Source: Nocardiopsis quinghaiensis (lineage in GTDB: Bacteria > Actinomycetota > Actinomycetes > Streptosporangiales > Streptosporangiaceae). From it: a stretch of DNA of 64,000 nucleotides. Under the pieces are notes generated by a model. That model was given only the letters and a program-made list of their open reading frames with translations. It was not told the DNA's origin and did no database searches. The position numbers and the translations under genes were made by a program. Of the stretch, positions 1 to 8,480 are shown one piece after another. Location of the stretch: contig NZ_VWVU01000001.1 in the NCBI RefSeq assembly GCF_008638365.1, forward strand, positions 186,001 to 250,000. Direction: 5' to 3'. The stretch's first letter is position 1, and every line of letters starts with the position of its first letter.

Positions 1-1
1 C

Positions 2-103
2 AGGTGGACGGCCGACGCCGCGGGTGACCTGCGGCCCGACGGCTACGGGATCGTGACCCATCTGGCCGGGGTGGGGGAGGGGGTCCGGCGAGTCCGGATG
101 TAA
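2..103 (+). CDS. 3' end of an unidentified gene (partial)
   Basis: An open frame runs in from the left edge and ends at a TAA at 101-103. The 33 visible codons have the high GC3 of the neighbouring genes and end in ...GVRRVRM. Nothing in this fragment identifies a family. It lies 150 bp before the SSI-like gene on the same strand. Confidence 0.45.
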   Translation, partial: RWTADAAGDLRPDGYGIVTHLAGVGEGVRRVRM

Positions 104-253
104 TTCGCTTTCCCGGCGTTTCACTCCGTATTCGGACAGGGCCGGAACCCGGATGATCCGAGTTCCGGCGACCTCACGCATTATCGGAAACTTTTTGTGC
201 TGATTCGATTACTATGCGTGGTGACCCTTGGTTCCACACATCTGGAGTCCCTC

Positions 254-628
254 ATGAAGCGCACCGTTCCGTCCCTGGCCGCCGCTCCCGTCCTCGCACT
301 GGCACTCATCGCTCCCGTGCACGCGGCCGAGGCCGGACAGGCCTCCCCCCTGATCTACGTCCTGAGCGTCCGGGACGTCTCCAGCGGCGGGACCAAGGCG
401 ATCAGCCTGCAGTGCGCTCCCGCCGGCGGCACACATCCCCGGGCCGAGGTGGCCTGCGAGACCATCGCCGAGGGCGGCTCGATCACGGACGCCAAGGGAG
501 CGGGCGGCGACTGCCCGTTGATCTACGACCCCGTCGTCGCCACGGCCTCGGGCGCGGAGGACTACCAGCGGGAGTTCCCCAACGACTGCGTGCTCGAGAG
601 CGAGAAGGGCGCGGTCTTCGACTTCTAG
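254..628 (+). CDS. Secreted subtilisin inhibitor-like (SSI family) protein
   Basis: A 124-residue exported protease inhibitor of the Streptomyces subtilisin inhibitor family. The ATG at 254 is preceded by GGAG. A signal peptide (residues 1 to about 24, cleaved near VHA-A) precedes a mature domain of about 100 residues, the family's usual length. The four cysteines (54, 68, 87, 112) match the two disulfides of SSI. The motifs LQCAP, GTHP, CPLIYDPVV and the C-terminal VFDF are all SSI signatures. By alignment with SSI (CPM-VYDP), the reactive bond is Leu89-Ile90. A Leu P1 residue would favour subtilisins and chymotrypsin-like enzymes over trypsins. The protein acts outside the cell. It is convergent with radA and not part of an operon; a streptogrisin-type protease at 27791 is one conceivable self target. 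Confidence 0.93.
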   Translation: MKRTVPSLAAAPVLALALIAPVHAAEAGQASPLIYVLSVRDVSSGGTKAISLQCAPAGGTHPRAEVACETIAEGGSITDAKGAGGDCPLIYDPVVATASGAEDYQREFPNDCVLESEKGAVFDF

Positions 629-670
629 GGAGCGTCCGCCACGACCTGGGGGCACGGCGGGACGGGGCCC

Positions 671-690
671 GGGTCCGCGTACCCGGACCC
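671..690. terminator. Hairpin between convergent SSI-like gene and radA
   Basis: GGGTCCG at 671-677 pairs with CGGACCC at 684-690 in the 88-bp gap between two convergent genes. There is no T-tract, which is usual for actinobacterial terminators. It could serve both strands. Confidence 0.5.
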
Positions 691-716
691 CGCCGCGGTC
701 CTCCCGGCCCCGGTTC

Positions 717-2099
717 TCAGTCCCCGTCCCGCGGAGCGCGTGCCCGCCTGGGCCGCTTGGCCACCCTGGCCAGGGCCTCGCTCAGCTCCTCCACCTCGTG
801 GGTCCGGATGCCCGGGATCGGATCGCCGAAGTGCTTGGGCACGACGGCCTCGGTGAACCCGAGCCGCTGCGCCTCGGCCACCCGGCGCCGTACCCCCGTC
901 ACGGTGCGCACGTCGCCCGCCAGGCCCACCTCGCCGATCGCGATGAACCCCGCCGGCAGGGCCACGTCGTTGTTGGAGCTGGCCGCCGCCATCGCCAGAG
1001 CCAGGTCCACGGCCGGCTCGGTCAGCTTCACACCGCCCACCGTGGACGCGTACACGTCCATGTTGGCCAGCCGCATTCCGGTGCGCTTCTCCAGCACCGC
1101 CAGGATCATGTTCACCCGGGAGGTGTCCAGGCCCGAGGTGGCGCGGCGCGGAGCGGGCAGCGGGCTGGTGGCCACCAGCGCCTGCACCTCGGTGATCAGC
1201 GGGCGCCGTCCCTCCATGGTGACGGTGACGCACGTGCCCGGCACCGGGGCGGTGCGCTCGGTGAGGAACAGCCCGCTCGGGTCGGGCAGGCCGACGATGC
1301 CGCTCTCGGTCAGTTCGAAGCAGCCGATCTCGTCGGTGGGCCCGTACCGGTTCTTGACCGCGCGCAGCAGTCGCAGCTGGGAGTGGCGCTCGCCCTCGAA
1401 GTGCAGCACCACGTCCACCAGGTGCTCCAGCATGCGGGGGCCGGCGATGGACCCGTCCTTGGTGACGTGGCCGACCAGCACGGTGGCGATCCCGCGCTCC
1501 TTGGCGGTCTGGATCAGCGCACCGGCCACCTGCCGGATCTGGGTGACGCCGCCCGGCACGCCGGCCGCCTCGGGGGAGACCATGGTCTGCACCGAGTCCA
1601 CGATGAGCAGCCGGGGAGCGACCGCGTCCACGTGGCTGACGAGGGAGGCGATGGAGGTCTCGGCGGCCAGGTACAGCTTGTCGGAGAGCGCGCCGAGCCG
1701 CTCGGCGCGCAGCCGCACCTGACCGGCCGACTCCTCGCCGGTCACGTACAGCACGGGGCCCTCGGCCGCCCGCATCGCGGCGACCTCCAGCAGCAGGGTG
1801 GACTTGCCCACGCCGGGCTCGCCCGCGAGCAGCACCACGCCGCCCGGGACCGCGCCGCCGCCCAGGACCCGGTCGAGCTCGTCGACGCCTGTGGGGACGG
1901 CCTCGGCGCTCTCCACGCTGATCTCGGTGATGGGCCGGGCCCGGGAGGTGACGGGCGCGGGTGCGACGGCGGAGGGCGCGGGGGCGCCGGCCTCCTCGAC
2001 CGTGCCCCATGCCTGGCACTCGCCGCAGCGGCCCACCCACTTGAGGGTGCTCCATCCGCACTCCACGCACCGGAACGTGGTCTTCGCTGCCTTTGCCAT
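717..2099 (-). CDS. radA: DNA repair protein RadA/Sms
   Basis: A 460-residue RecA-like ATPase that promotes branch migration and processing of recombination intermediates. The N-terminal zinc finger has Cys 11, 14, 25 and 28. Walker A (GEPGVGKST) lies at 93-101, the RadA-specific KNRYG motif at 249-253, and a Lon-protease-like domain fills the C-terminal third (no peptidase activity is expected). The length is typical of the family. The ATG start gives the conserved opening that leads straight into the zinc finger. In many actinobacteria disA, the diadenylate cyclase, follows radA. Here the downstream neighbour is the convergent SSI-like gene, so that linkage is broken at this locus. Confidence 0.97.
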   Translation of the reverse strand: MAKAAKTTFRCVECGWSTLKWVGRCGECQAWGTVEEAGAPAPSAVAPAPVTSRARPITEISVESAEAVPTGVDELDRVLGGGAVPGGVVLLAGEPGVGKSTLLLEVAAMRAAEGPVLYVTGEESAGQVRLRAERLGALSDKLYLAAETSIASLVSHVDAVAPRLLIVDSVQTMVSPEAAGVPGGVTQIRQVAGALIQTAKERGIATVLVGHVTKDGSIAGPRMLEHLVDVVLHFEGERHSQLRLLRAVKNRYGPTDEIGCFELTESGIVGLPDPSGLFLTERTAPVPGTCVTVTMEGRRPLITEVQALVATSPLPAPRRATSGLDTSRVNMILAVLEKRTGMRLANMDVYASTVGGVKLTEPAVDLALAMAAASSNNDVALPAGFIAIGEVGLAGDVRTVTGVRRRVAEAQRLGFTEAVVPKHFGDPIPGIRTHEVEELSEALARVAKRPRRARAPRDGD

Positions 2100-2267
2100 G
2101 ATCGCAACGCTAGCGGCTACCGAGGACAGCCCTCACGGAAGGCGGCGGGGAGCTCTCGGGACACATGAAAGTTACCTACGGGTTAGGAGCCTTTTCTCGT
2201 AGCTCGTGTTAAAGAATCTCTAGGGTCCGAAAGCTTCACGCCCCCGCTCCTGAGAGAGGAAGCCCGA

Positions 2268-3182
2268 GTGCCCCGTACATCCGACACCGCCGTGTTCCCG
2301 TTCCGAGCCCTGCGCCGCGTGCTGGCCCCGCTGGCCGCCGCCGCGCTGGGCCTGTCCCTGGCCGCCGCGCCCGCCGCCGCCGAGCCGGTGGAGACCGCGC
2401 CCTTCCGGCACTACGTCGCCCTCGGCGACTCCTTCGTGGCCGGCCCGCTCATCCGTGAGGAGAGGGTCAGCAGCCGGATGCCCCTGCTGGGCTGCATGCG
2501 CACGTCCAACAACTATCCGACCATGCTCGCCGAGCGGCTCGGTGCAGCCGAGTTCACGGACGCGAGCTGCTCCGGCGCGGTCATCAACGACCTCTACGAG
2601 CGGCAGTTCAGCGACACCCTGCCCCAGTTCGACGCCCTGACCCCCGAGACCGACCTGGTCACGGTCGGCATCTCGGGCAACGACTTCGGCTTCTCCGACA
2701 TCCTGGTCGAGTGCGCCAAACGAAGCCTGGGCAACCCCCTGGGCGACCCGTGCGCCGACCACTACGGCGACGAACTGGAGGACCGGATCGAGAACCTGCG
2801 CCCCGAGGTCTCCCAGGTCTACGCCGACATCGCCGAACGCAGCCCCGAGGCCACGGTCCTGGCCGTGGGCTACCTCCAGATCATGCCCGAGAGGTGGGGC
2901 TGCTGGCCGAGTACGCCCATCGCGGTGGGCGACGTGCCGTTCCTGGACCGGGCGCAGACGTCCCTGAACGCGATGATCGCCGAGGAGGCGCAGGCCCAGG
3001 GCGCGACCTTCGTGGACGTCTTCGAGCGCGGCCACGACGTCTGCACGTCCTCCGACGTCCGCTGGGTGGAGGGCCTGATCCCCGAGAACGGGGCTCCGGT
3101 GCACCCGAACTACCGGGGCATGGAGGCCACGGCCGACTTCGTGGGCTCCGAGCTCGGTCTGCCGGCGGACGAGGCGGCGTAG
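2268..3182 (+). CDS. Secreted SGNH/GDSL-type esterase or lipase
   Basis: A 304-residue secreted serine hydrolase of the SGNH superfamily. The GTG start has AGAGGAAG just upstream. A signal peptide occupies about residues 1-39 (Arg-containing n-region, Ala/Leu core, AAA-E cleavage). Block I is ALGDSFVAG with nucleophile Ser55, block III is GISGNDFG with the Asn, and block V is VHPN with the catalytic His. The order and spacing match the lipase/esterase branch found in Streptomyces. Six cysteines arranged in three nearby pairs suggest three disulfides, as in secreted members. The substrate is probably an acyl ester (lipid or acylated polymer) but cannot be fixed from sequence. It stands alone, divergent from radA. 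Confidence 0.9.
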   Translation: MPRTSDTAVFPFRALRRVLAPLAAAALGLSLAAAPAAAEPVETAPFRHYVALGDSFVAGPLIREERVSSRMPLLGCMRTSNNYPTMLAERLGAAEFTDASCSGAVINDLYERQFSDTLPQFDALTPETDLVTVGISGNDFGFSDILVECAKRSLGNPLGDPCADHYGDELEDRIENLRPEVSQVYADIAERSPEATVLAVGYLQIMPERWGCWPSTPIAVGDVPFLDRAQTSLNAMIAEEAQAQGATFVDVFERGHDVCTSSDVRWVEGLIPENGAPVHPNYRGMEATADFVGSELGLPADEAA

Positions 3183-3335
3183 CCGACCGTAACCGGCCCC
3201 GATGGAGGAGAGTCCGATTGACCCGTTCCTGACCGTTTTATCCTGCAGAGGTCAAGGACTCTTTGCCTTCTTCGGCCGTCGAGTGCACTACAGAGAGTGA
3301 CTTTTTGTGTTGTTTGTGTGACGAATGGTGAGGAC

Positions 3336-3380
3336 GTCGCGGCGGAGGGATTCACGCCACAGTGGCGTGGGCGCCGCGAC
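3336..3380 (+). promoter_or_regulatory. Two-tier stem-loop in the leader of the NlpC/P60 gene
   Basis: GTCGCGGCG (3336-3344) is perfectly complementary to CGCCGCGAC (3372-3380). Inside it, CACGCCA (3353-3359) pairs with TGGCGTG (3363-3369) around a three-base CAG loop. An 8-nt and a 2-nt strand form the internal loop. The structure ends 29 nt before the ATG at 3410. A possible TTGACC/TATCCT promoter at 3218-3244 would place it in a leader of about 160 nt. It does not carry the conserved 3' segment of the c-di-AMP (ydaO) riboswitch often found before NlpC/P60 genes, so I assign no class. Confidence 0.55.
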
Positions 3381-3409
3381 GCGCCTACCGAATGTGGGGA
3401 ACCACCGTC

Positions 3410-4018
3410 ATGCGAATACCGCGACACTATGAGCAAACGCAGGCCTGTCGTCCCACGGACCCGGGGCGGCAGGCCTCGCCCGTTCCCGCGCGGCGGAGCG
3501 GGACACGCGCGCTCGTCGCCGCCGCGCTCGCCGCGGCCGCTCTGGCCGCCGGTTCGGCGCCCGCCCTGGCCCAGCCCGTCCAGCCGCTGCGGCCGGTCCA
3601 GCACATGCTGGCCGCCGAGCAGGCCTCCGACGGTCCCCGGCGCGTCCACCAGGCGCCGGCCTCACCGAAGCTGGAAAGGGCCATCGACGCCGCCAAGTCG
3701 CAGAAGGGGACCCCCTACGTCTGGGGAGGGACCGGACCGAGCGGCTTCGACTGCTCGGGCCTCGTGCAGTGGGCCTACGAGAAGGCCGGGGTGGAACTGC
3801 CCCGCATCGCCCACGACCAGTCCAGGGCCGGCACCCGGATCCCCTACTCCAAGGCCCGCAGGGGAGACCTCGTCTACTGGGCCAACAGCGGCGGATACGC
3901 CTACCACATCGCCATCTACCTCGGCGACGGCCGCATGATCGACGCGCCTCGCTCGGGAGACCACGTCCGCGAGAGGGACGTCCACCACTACAACCTCGGC
4001 GGCGCTGTACGGCTGTGA
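3410..4018 (+). CDS. Secreted NlpC/P60 peptidoglycan endopeptidase
   Basis: A 202-residue exported cell-wall hydrolase. The ATG at 3410 is chosen because GTGGGGA lies about 9 nt upstream. A long n-region and hydrophobic core ending ALA-Q (to about residue 54) form the signal peptide. The C-terminal NlpC/P60 domain (about 90-202) shows GTPYVWGG, the nucleophile in FDCSGLVQ, the catalytic His in YAYHIAIYLG and the usual ARRGDLVYW strand. Such enzymes cut D-Glu-diaminopimelate (or related) bonds in stem peptides. There is no LysM, SH3 or coiled-coil domain, so this is a minimal secreted form. The leader holds a strong stem-loop (3336-3380). Confidence 0.92.
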   Translation: MRIPRHYEQTQACRPTDPGRQASPVPARRSGTRALVAAALAAAALAAGSAPALAQPVQPLRPVQHMLAAEQASDGPRRVHQAPASPKLERAIDAAKSQKGTPYVWGGTGPSGFDCSGLVQWAYEKAGVELPRIAHDQSRAGTRIPYSKARRGDLVYWANSGGYAYHIAIYLGDGRMIDAPRSGDHVRERDVHHYNLGGAVRL

Positions 4019-4350
4019 GACGGGCAGGTCTCGCGCAGCGCGCTGACGACCGCCCCACACGCCCCGGGGAGTGAACCCGGACGGCCCCGAGAAGCACCCA
4101 CACCACCCGGTCCAGCCCGGCCATCCCGGGCTCGCGGCCGGAGCGAGGAGGCGGCCCGGCGCGCGTGCGCGGCCCCGACACGGATCCGGGGACGGGCAGC
4201 CGCCGGGCCACTCCGTCCAGAACCCGGACCTTCTCCGGACCCGCGTCCGCCCGCGGGCGGGCCCGCACACGGGAGACAGCGGGGAAGCGGCACGCCACGT
4301 TCACGCGGGCGGTACACAGACGAGGGGTGGGAGCACATAGTCTGTGTGTC
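4019..4350. other. Intergenic region with a weak hairpin and a promoter at its end
   Basis: No gene is supported in these 332 bp. A small hairpin just after the NlpC/P60 stop (GAGAC 4017-4021 with GTCTC 4028-4032) may terminate that gene. The last 20 bp hold the probable leaderless promoter of the next gene. Confidence 0.5.
4338..4343 (+). promoter_or_regulatory. -10 element of a probable leaderless promoter
   Basis: TAGTCT ends 7 nt before the GTG at 4351. Transcription would therefore begin at or next to the start codon. There is no ribosome-binding site at normal distance; the nearest purine run is about 19 nt away. The same element and spacing occur before menG. Confidence 0.5.
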
Positions 4351-5295
4351 GTGAGCCCTATCCAGGTCCCAGACGCGCCCGTCGTCCTGTCGTCGGCGTC
4401 GGTCTACCCGGAGAAGACCCCGGCCGCCTTCGAGATCGCCGCGAAGCTGGGGTACGACGGCGTTGAGGTGCTCGTCTCCTCCGATCCGGCAAGCCAGGAC
4501 GTCGAACTCCTGAGGCGCCTCTCGGACTACCACCAGATGCCCGTCACCGCAGTCCACGCGCCCTGCCTGGTCCTCACCCAACGGGTGTGGGGCAGGGAGC
4601 CCTGGGGCAAGCTCGTCCGCTCCCAGGAGATGGCCGAGACCCTGGGGGCCAAGACCATCGTGGTCCACCCCGCCTTCCGCTGGCAGCGCGACTACGCCCG
4701 CGAGTTCGAGACCGGTATCGCCCGTATGCAGGAGGAGACCGACGTCGTCTTCGCGGTGGAGAACATGTACCCGGTGCGTGTGCGCGACCGCGAGGTCGTC
4801 CCCTACGCGCCGAGCTGGAATCCGCTGGACCGGGACTACCCCGACGTCACACTCGACCTGTCGCACACCGCCATGTCCGGCTCCGACGCCATGGACATGG
4901 CCAAGCGCCTGGGCGACCGGCTCTCCCACGTCCACGTCGCCGACGGTTTCGGGGGCCAGAACCTCGACGAGCACCTCATCCCCGGGCGCGGACGCCAGCC
5001 CGTCGGCGAGCTCCTGGAGTACCTCGCCGGGGGCGGCTACGAGGGCCAGCTGGTCCTGGAGGTCAGCACCCGCAAGGCCCCCGACCGCCAGGCGCGCATG
5101 CGCGAGCTGGCCGAGGCGCTGGCCTTCACACGGCTGCACTTCGCCCGGACCACCGGTCACGAGGACCGTCCGCGCGACCGGCGTGAGCGCATCGCGCTGC
5201 TGCGCCGCGCGCCGGCCGAGCCGCCGCGCCGCTTCACGGTGGATACCGGAGGGACGGCCGACGACAGGGGCACGGCCGACCCGGACGCGGACTGA
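4351..5295 (+). CDS. Sugar-phosphate isomerase/epimerase-like TIM-barrel protein
   Basis: A 314-residue protein of the xylose-isomerase-like TIM-barrel (AP endonuclease 2) superfamily. Expected metal ligands appear in order: Glu in FAVENMY, Asp in LDLSHTA, His in SHVHVAD and Glu in LVLEVSTR. The N-terminal strand [10 protein letters not shown] and the HAP turn are typical. The GTG at 4351 is chosen because it opens the first strand and fits a leaderless promoter; a GTG at 4327 is the alternative. The substrate is unknown. It lies 79 bp upstream of proC in the same direction, a pairing common in actinobacteria, but proC has its own ribosome-binding site and possible promoter. The C-terminal 40 residues are Arg/Asp-rich and probably disordered. 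Confidence 0.82.
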   Translation: MSPIQVPDAPVVLSSASVYPEKTPAAFEIAAKLGYDGVEVLVSSDPASQDVELLRRLSDYHQMPVTAVHAPCLVLTQRVWGREPWGKLVRSQEMAETLGAKTIVVHPAFRWQRDYAREFETGIARMQEETDVVFAVENMYPVRVRDREVVPYAPSWNPLDRDYPDVTLDLSHTAMSGSDAMDMAKRLGDRLSHVHVADGFGGQNLDEHLIPGRGRQPVGELLEYLAGGGYEGQLVLEVSTRKAPDRQARMRELAEALAFTRLHFARTTGHEDRPRDRRERIALLRRAPAEPPRRFTVDTGGTADDRGTADPDAD

Positions 5296-5374
5296 GTGTC
5301 CACGGAGTGGGACGGCTGTCCACCCGGAGCCTCGGATGCGGCTAGCGTGGGGGTATCCGCAGGAAGGAACCCTC

Positions 5375-6169
5375 ATGATCGCGATCATCGGTGCCGGGAA
5401 GATGGGCGAGGCGCTGCTCGCCGGAATGCTGGCCAAGGGCCACACGCCACAGGACGTGCTCGTCACCGAGCCGCGTGAGGACCACGCCGAGGAGCTGCGC
5501 GGGCGCTACGGCGTCGAGGCCGTCCCGGCCGCGGACGCGGCCAAGCGTGCCGACACGCTGCTGCTCGCCCTCAAACCCCAGGACATGGTGTCGCTGCTGG
5601 ACGAGCTGGCGCCGCACCTGTCGCCCGCGCACCTCGTGATCTCGGTCGCCGCCGGGATCACCACCGCCGTGCTGGAGGGCCACCTGCCCACCGGCACGCC
5701 CGTGGTCCGCGCGATGCCCAACACCCCCGCGCTCATGGGGCAGGGCATGACCGCCGTCGCGGGCGGCGCCCACACCGGCGGGGCCCACCTGGACCGCGCC
5801 GAGGCGCTCCTGGGCACGGTCGGCGAGGTGGTCCGCGTGGGCGAACAGCACATGGACACCGTCACCGCCATCTCCGGCAGCGGGCCCGCCTACTTCTACT
5901 TCATCGCCGAGACGATGATCGAGGCCGGTGTGGCGATGGGGATGCCGCGCGCCACGGCGCAGAAGCTGGTCGGCCAGACCATCACGGGTGCCGCCGCCAT
6001 GCTCAACGACTCGGGGGAGCACCCCGTGGTACTGCGCGAGGCCGTCACCTCGCCCGGAGGCACCACCGCCGCCGCGCTGCGCGAGCTGGAGCGGCACGGT
6101 GTGCGCACCGCCTTCACCGACGCCATCGAGGCGGCCCGCGACCGGAGCAACGCGCTCTCGGGGAACTAG
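5375..6169 (+). CDS. proC: Pyrroline-5-carboxylate reductase
   Basis: A 264-residue NAD(P)H-dependent reductase for the last step of proline synthesis in the cytoplasm. The N-terminal Rossmann motif GAGKMG lies at residues 6-11. The conserved MPNTPALMGQGMTA and the signature around SGSGPAYFYFIAE follow. The C-terminal VTSPGGTTAAALRELE helix forms the dimer and substrate pocket. Length and order are standard. The ATG has AGGAAGGA at 5361-5368. The 3' end overlaps the read-through tail of the decayed hydrolase stub on the other strand. Confidence 0.96.
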   Translation: MIAIIGAGKMGEALLAGMLAKGHTPQDVLVTEPREDHAEELRGRYGVEAVPAADAAKRADTLLLALKPQDMVSLLDELAPHLSPAHLVISVAAGITTAVLEGHLPTGTPVVRAMPNTPALMGQGMTAVAGGAHTGGAHLDRAEALLGTVGEVVRVGEQHMDTVTAISGSGPAYFYFIAETMIEAGVAMGMPRATAQKLVGQTITGAAAMLNDSGEHPVVLREAVTSPGGTTAAALRELERHGVRTAFTDAIEAARDRSNALSGN

Positions 6170-6224
6170 GGCGCCCGACCCCCGTGCCGTCGGCCCGCCG
6201 CGGGGACGGCGCCTCTCCGGCCCA

Positions 6225-6497
6225 CTTGGACTCGATCCGGCCGAGCGGGTGCGGCTCGGACGCCAGCGGCTCACGCGCCTCCCGCCAGGCGGAGTCCCCG
6301 GGGTAGAGCTCGGCGCGGAGGTAGGCCCAGGTGAGCCGCTGGACCGCCGACACCCGCTCGGGGCTCTCGTCCGTGGTCTCGGCGACGTCGTATCCGGAGA
6401 TCCCGCCGAGCCCGTGCTCCGCGCCGAACACGGTGAGCAGGGACTTGGGGCCCGGGGAGCGGAAGTCGGACAGCAACGGCTTCGAGGCACTGCACAC
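6225..6497 (-). pseudogene. C-terminal stub of an alpha/beta-hydrolase
   Basis: The minus strand encodes about 90 residues that read as the C-terminal third of an alpha/beta-hydrolase. They hold a strand followed by GAEHGLGGISGYDV, with the catalytic His after GAE, then TTDESPERV, LTWAYLRAELYP and a closing LGRIESK. Nothing of the oxyanion region or the nucleophile elbow exists upstream, where the sequence changes at about 6480 into a gene fragment on the other strand. The frame also runs past the usual RIESK end into proC, so the original stop seems lost. Broken at both ends, it is most likely non-functional. Confidence 0.7.
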
Positions 6498-6705
6498 CTA
6501 CTTCCTCGACCGCCTGGCGCCCGTCTGCGCGCGGTTGCCCGACGCCGCGGTCGACGCCGGCGAGGTCAGGCACGGTACGCACGCCTACGAACTGACGCGC
6601 GGCATCGGCAACCTCTGCGTCGGACGTGACGACGATCCCCGCTACGGCCCCCGCCGACTGGTCGAACCGCTCCTTGGAGGGCTACGGCGACCGCAGCCGT
6701 CCTGA
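6481..6705 (+). pseudogene. C-terminal stub of a TetR-family regulator
   Basis: From 6481 the plus strand encodes about 74 residues typical of the TetR ligand-domain end: ALHTYFLDRL, DAGEVRHGTHAYEL, GNLCVGRDDDPRYG, RRLVEPLLGGL, then a TGA at 6703-6705. No helix-turn-helix domain precedes it; upstream of about 6480 the sequence belongs to the hydrolase stub on the opposite strand. A read-through frame exists from 6331, but its first 50 residues match nothing. It is most likely non-functional. Confidence 0.65.
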
Positions 6706-6828
6706 TACCGGGGATCGGCCCGTACGCGGCGAGGGGCGCGGGACCGGGAGGGCCGCCGACCCGAGGACGGCCGGAAGCGGCCTGTTCCGTGACGTCCTGT
6801 GCTCGCTCGTCCGGGGCGTGCCCGGTGT

Positions 6829-6834
6829 AGGGTA
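6829..6834 (+). promoter_or_regulatory. Probable -10 element for the first membrane paralogue
   Basis: TAGGGT lies 52 bp before the ATG at 6887, which would give a leader of about 45 nt. The ATG at 6838 just after it opens a different frame with no recognisable product. Confidence 0.35.
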
Positions 6835-6886
6835 AGCATGCCCCCTGATCCCGTGTGCGCGGGATATCCCCTGAGCCCGGATTCCC

Positions 6887-8290
6887 ATGACTTCCCCCTC
6901 TCCTTCCTCCGACTCCTCCCCACCGCCCGGCGGGGATTCCCCGGTTCCGGAAGCGCCGCCCGATACACCGCCGCTTTCTCCGAAGCCGCGCAGACTGGGC
7001 CTGTTCTCTTCGCCGTCGGGGCTGCGTGCCGCGCTGCTCAACGCCTCCGGTACGGGTGCCGGGTACGTCTACCTGCGCCAGTGGCCCTTCTTCGCCGGGG
7101 CGCTCATCATCACCGTCGGCCTGCTGGTCACCGCCGCGATCATGGGGGCCGCCGACAACGTCCTGCTGTGGGCGGCGGTCTTCGCCGCCTGGTTCGTCGT
7201 CGCGGCCGTGCTCGGCCTCTTCGCCGGGCGCTCCCGGGACGAGCGCGTCCTCAACCGGGGCGAGCAGCCGTCCAAGGGCGCGACGCCCCTCCTCGTCGCC
7301 GCGGGGCTGGTGGTCGTCCTGCTCGTCTCCCTCACCGGCGTGTGGCAGGCGGGTGAGTGGCGGCTGCGTGTGGCCGACGCCGCCCACGCCCGGGGCGAGT
7401 GCGGTGGGAGTGAGGCCGTCGCCGCCTACGGGAGCGTGGAGAACCTCTTCCAGCTCTCCTTCTCCCCGTCGCTCATGCAGCGGGCCCGTGCGGGCGCCGA
7501 GGCCTGTGCCCTGCTGGAGCGGGCCCAGGTGGAGGTGTCCGCCGAGGAGTACGAGCAGGCCCTGAACTCCTACGGCTCCTACTTCGCGCACCCCGCCTCC
7601 CGCTGGGAGGACACCAACGCGCTCAGCGAGCTGTACGAGCCGGGCACCAGCGAGTACGCCGCCGAGAACTGGTGTGCGGCCTTCGGCCAAATCGAGATGT
7701 TCGCCGACCTGCCCTGGGAGCTCGCCCCCGAGGCCGCCGAGCGCATCGGCACCGAGCGTCCGGACGCGGCGTTCAACTGCGGCTGGGAGAGCATCGAGGG
7801 GGGTGAGCTCGCCGCCGCCGAGGACGTCGCCGCCCTCCTGAAGGAGGAGTACCCCGGTCATGAGACCGACGAGGTCGCGAGGATGGTCACCCACATCGAT
7901 GCCGGACGCCTCGGACAGAAGATGGACGCCATGCTCCACCACGGAGAGGATGAGCTCGTGATCTACAACGCCTGGAGCTCCGACAGTGGCGGAAGCGTCC
8001 TGGAGATCATCAACAACACCCCTGATCCGATGCGTTTCCTCTACGTCGGGCCGGACGGCGTCCACGGTGAGATCACCACCCCCGCGTGCGAGGACTGCGA
8101 GGCCTACAGCTCGCCGCTCCCGGTCGACTCCTGCTTTGACAAGGGTGAGGTCATGCGCGTGGAGCTGGAACCGGGTGAGTACCGGATGCTGCTGACATGG
8201 GACGGTCGCGGCGGAGGACCGATGCACGGCACCGTCGACTTCGCGGCCGGCAGACTGTACGAGACCTGCTACTACCTCCTCGAGGAGTAA
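6887..8290 (+). CDS. Membrane protein of unknown family, paralogue 1 (shortened copy)
   Basis: I do not recognise the family. The 467-residue protein has a Pro/Ser-rich cytoplasmic N-terminus (1-35). Three hydrophobic segments follow (about 68-88, 91-114 and 131-155). The long, acidic, probably external C-terminal region looks helical and repeat-like, with motifs such as YAAENWCA. It ends in a small Cys-containing domain (ACEDCEAYSS, SCFDKGE, EPGEYRMLL, CYYLLEE). The next gene is a paralogue: residues 31-243 are identical to its 124-336 at DNA level. This copy then lacks 59 residues, joining WEDT to ALSELYE, and has diverged beyond that point. The frame is intact, so it is probably expressed. 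It could be a sensor or cell-envelope protein; no function can be assigned. Confidence 0.8.
   Translation: MTSPSPSSDSSPPPGGDSPVPEAPPDTPPLSPKPRRLGLFSSPSGLRAALLNASGTGAGYVYLRQWPFFAGALIITVGLLVTAAIMGAADNVLLWAAVFAAWFVVAAVLGLFAGRSRDERVLNRGEQPSKGATPLLVAAGLVVVLLVSLTGVWQAGEWRLRVADAAHARGECGGSEAVAAYGSVENLFQLSFSPSLMQRARAGAEACALLERAQVEVSAEEYEQALNSYGSYFAHPASRWEDTNALSELYEPGTSEYAAENWCAAFGQIEMFADLPWELAPEAAERIGTERPDAAFNCGWESIEGGELAAAEDVAALLKEEYPGHETDEVARMVTHIDAGRLGQKMDAMLHHGEDELVIYNAWSSDSGGSVLEIINNTPDPMRFLYVGPDGVHGEITTPACEDCEAYSSPLPVDSCFDKGEVMRVELEPGEYRMLLTWDGRGGGPMHGTVDFAAGRLYETCYYLLEE
6978..7615 (+). repeat. Direct repeat copy 1, 638 bp, identical to 8851-9488
   Basis: I compared this segment base by base with 8851-9488 (offset 1873) and found no difference. 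It covers the membrane segments and the first part of the external region of both paralogues. It starts inside the proline-rich coding stretch and stops exactly where paralogue 1 lacks 177 bp. Confidence 0.95.
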
Positions 8291-8480
8291 TCCGGCCGTC
8301 CCGGGCGCGTGGGGTGACGGGTCGGACCCCGGCTCACCGGAAGATGGCCGGAAGCGGTCCGCCTCGTGAGGGACCGTGTCGGTCCACATGGGTAATGTGC
8401 ATGGGTAAGGGCGTAAACGGTCCTTTCGGCCCCGTGTCGCACGGGGCCTCCCTCCCCCGTTACCGAGCTCAGGGTCCTTC

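Noticed and set aside
625..2168. Long reading frames on both strands overlapping radA.
   Set aside because: High GC leaves several frames open. Only the radA frame shows family motifs and correct codon bias.
3380..3410. Possible c-di-AMP (ydaO) riboswitch before the NlpC/P60 gene, because of a GGGGAACCA-like word.
   Set aside because: The word coincides with the ribosome-binding site, and the conserved downstream elements of the class are absent.
6838..7356. Frame beginning at ATG 6838 right after a -10 element.
   Set aside because: It is out of frame with the membrane protein at 6887, which has the codon bias and a paralogue confirming its frame.
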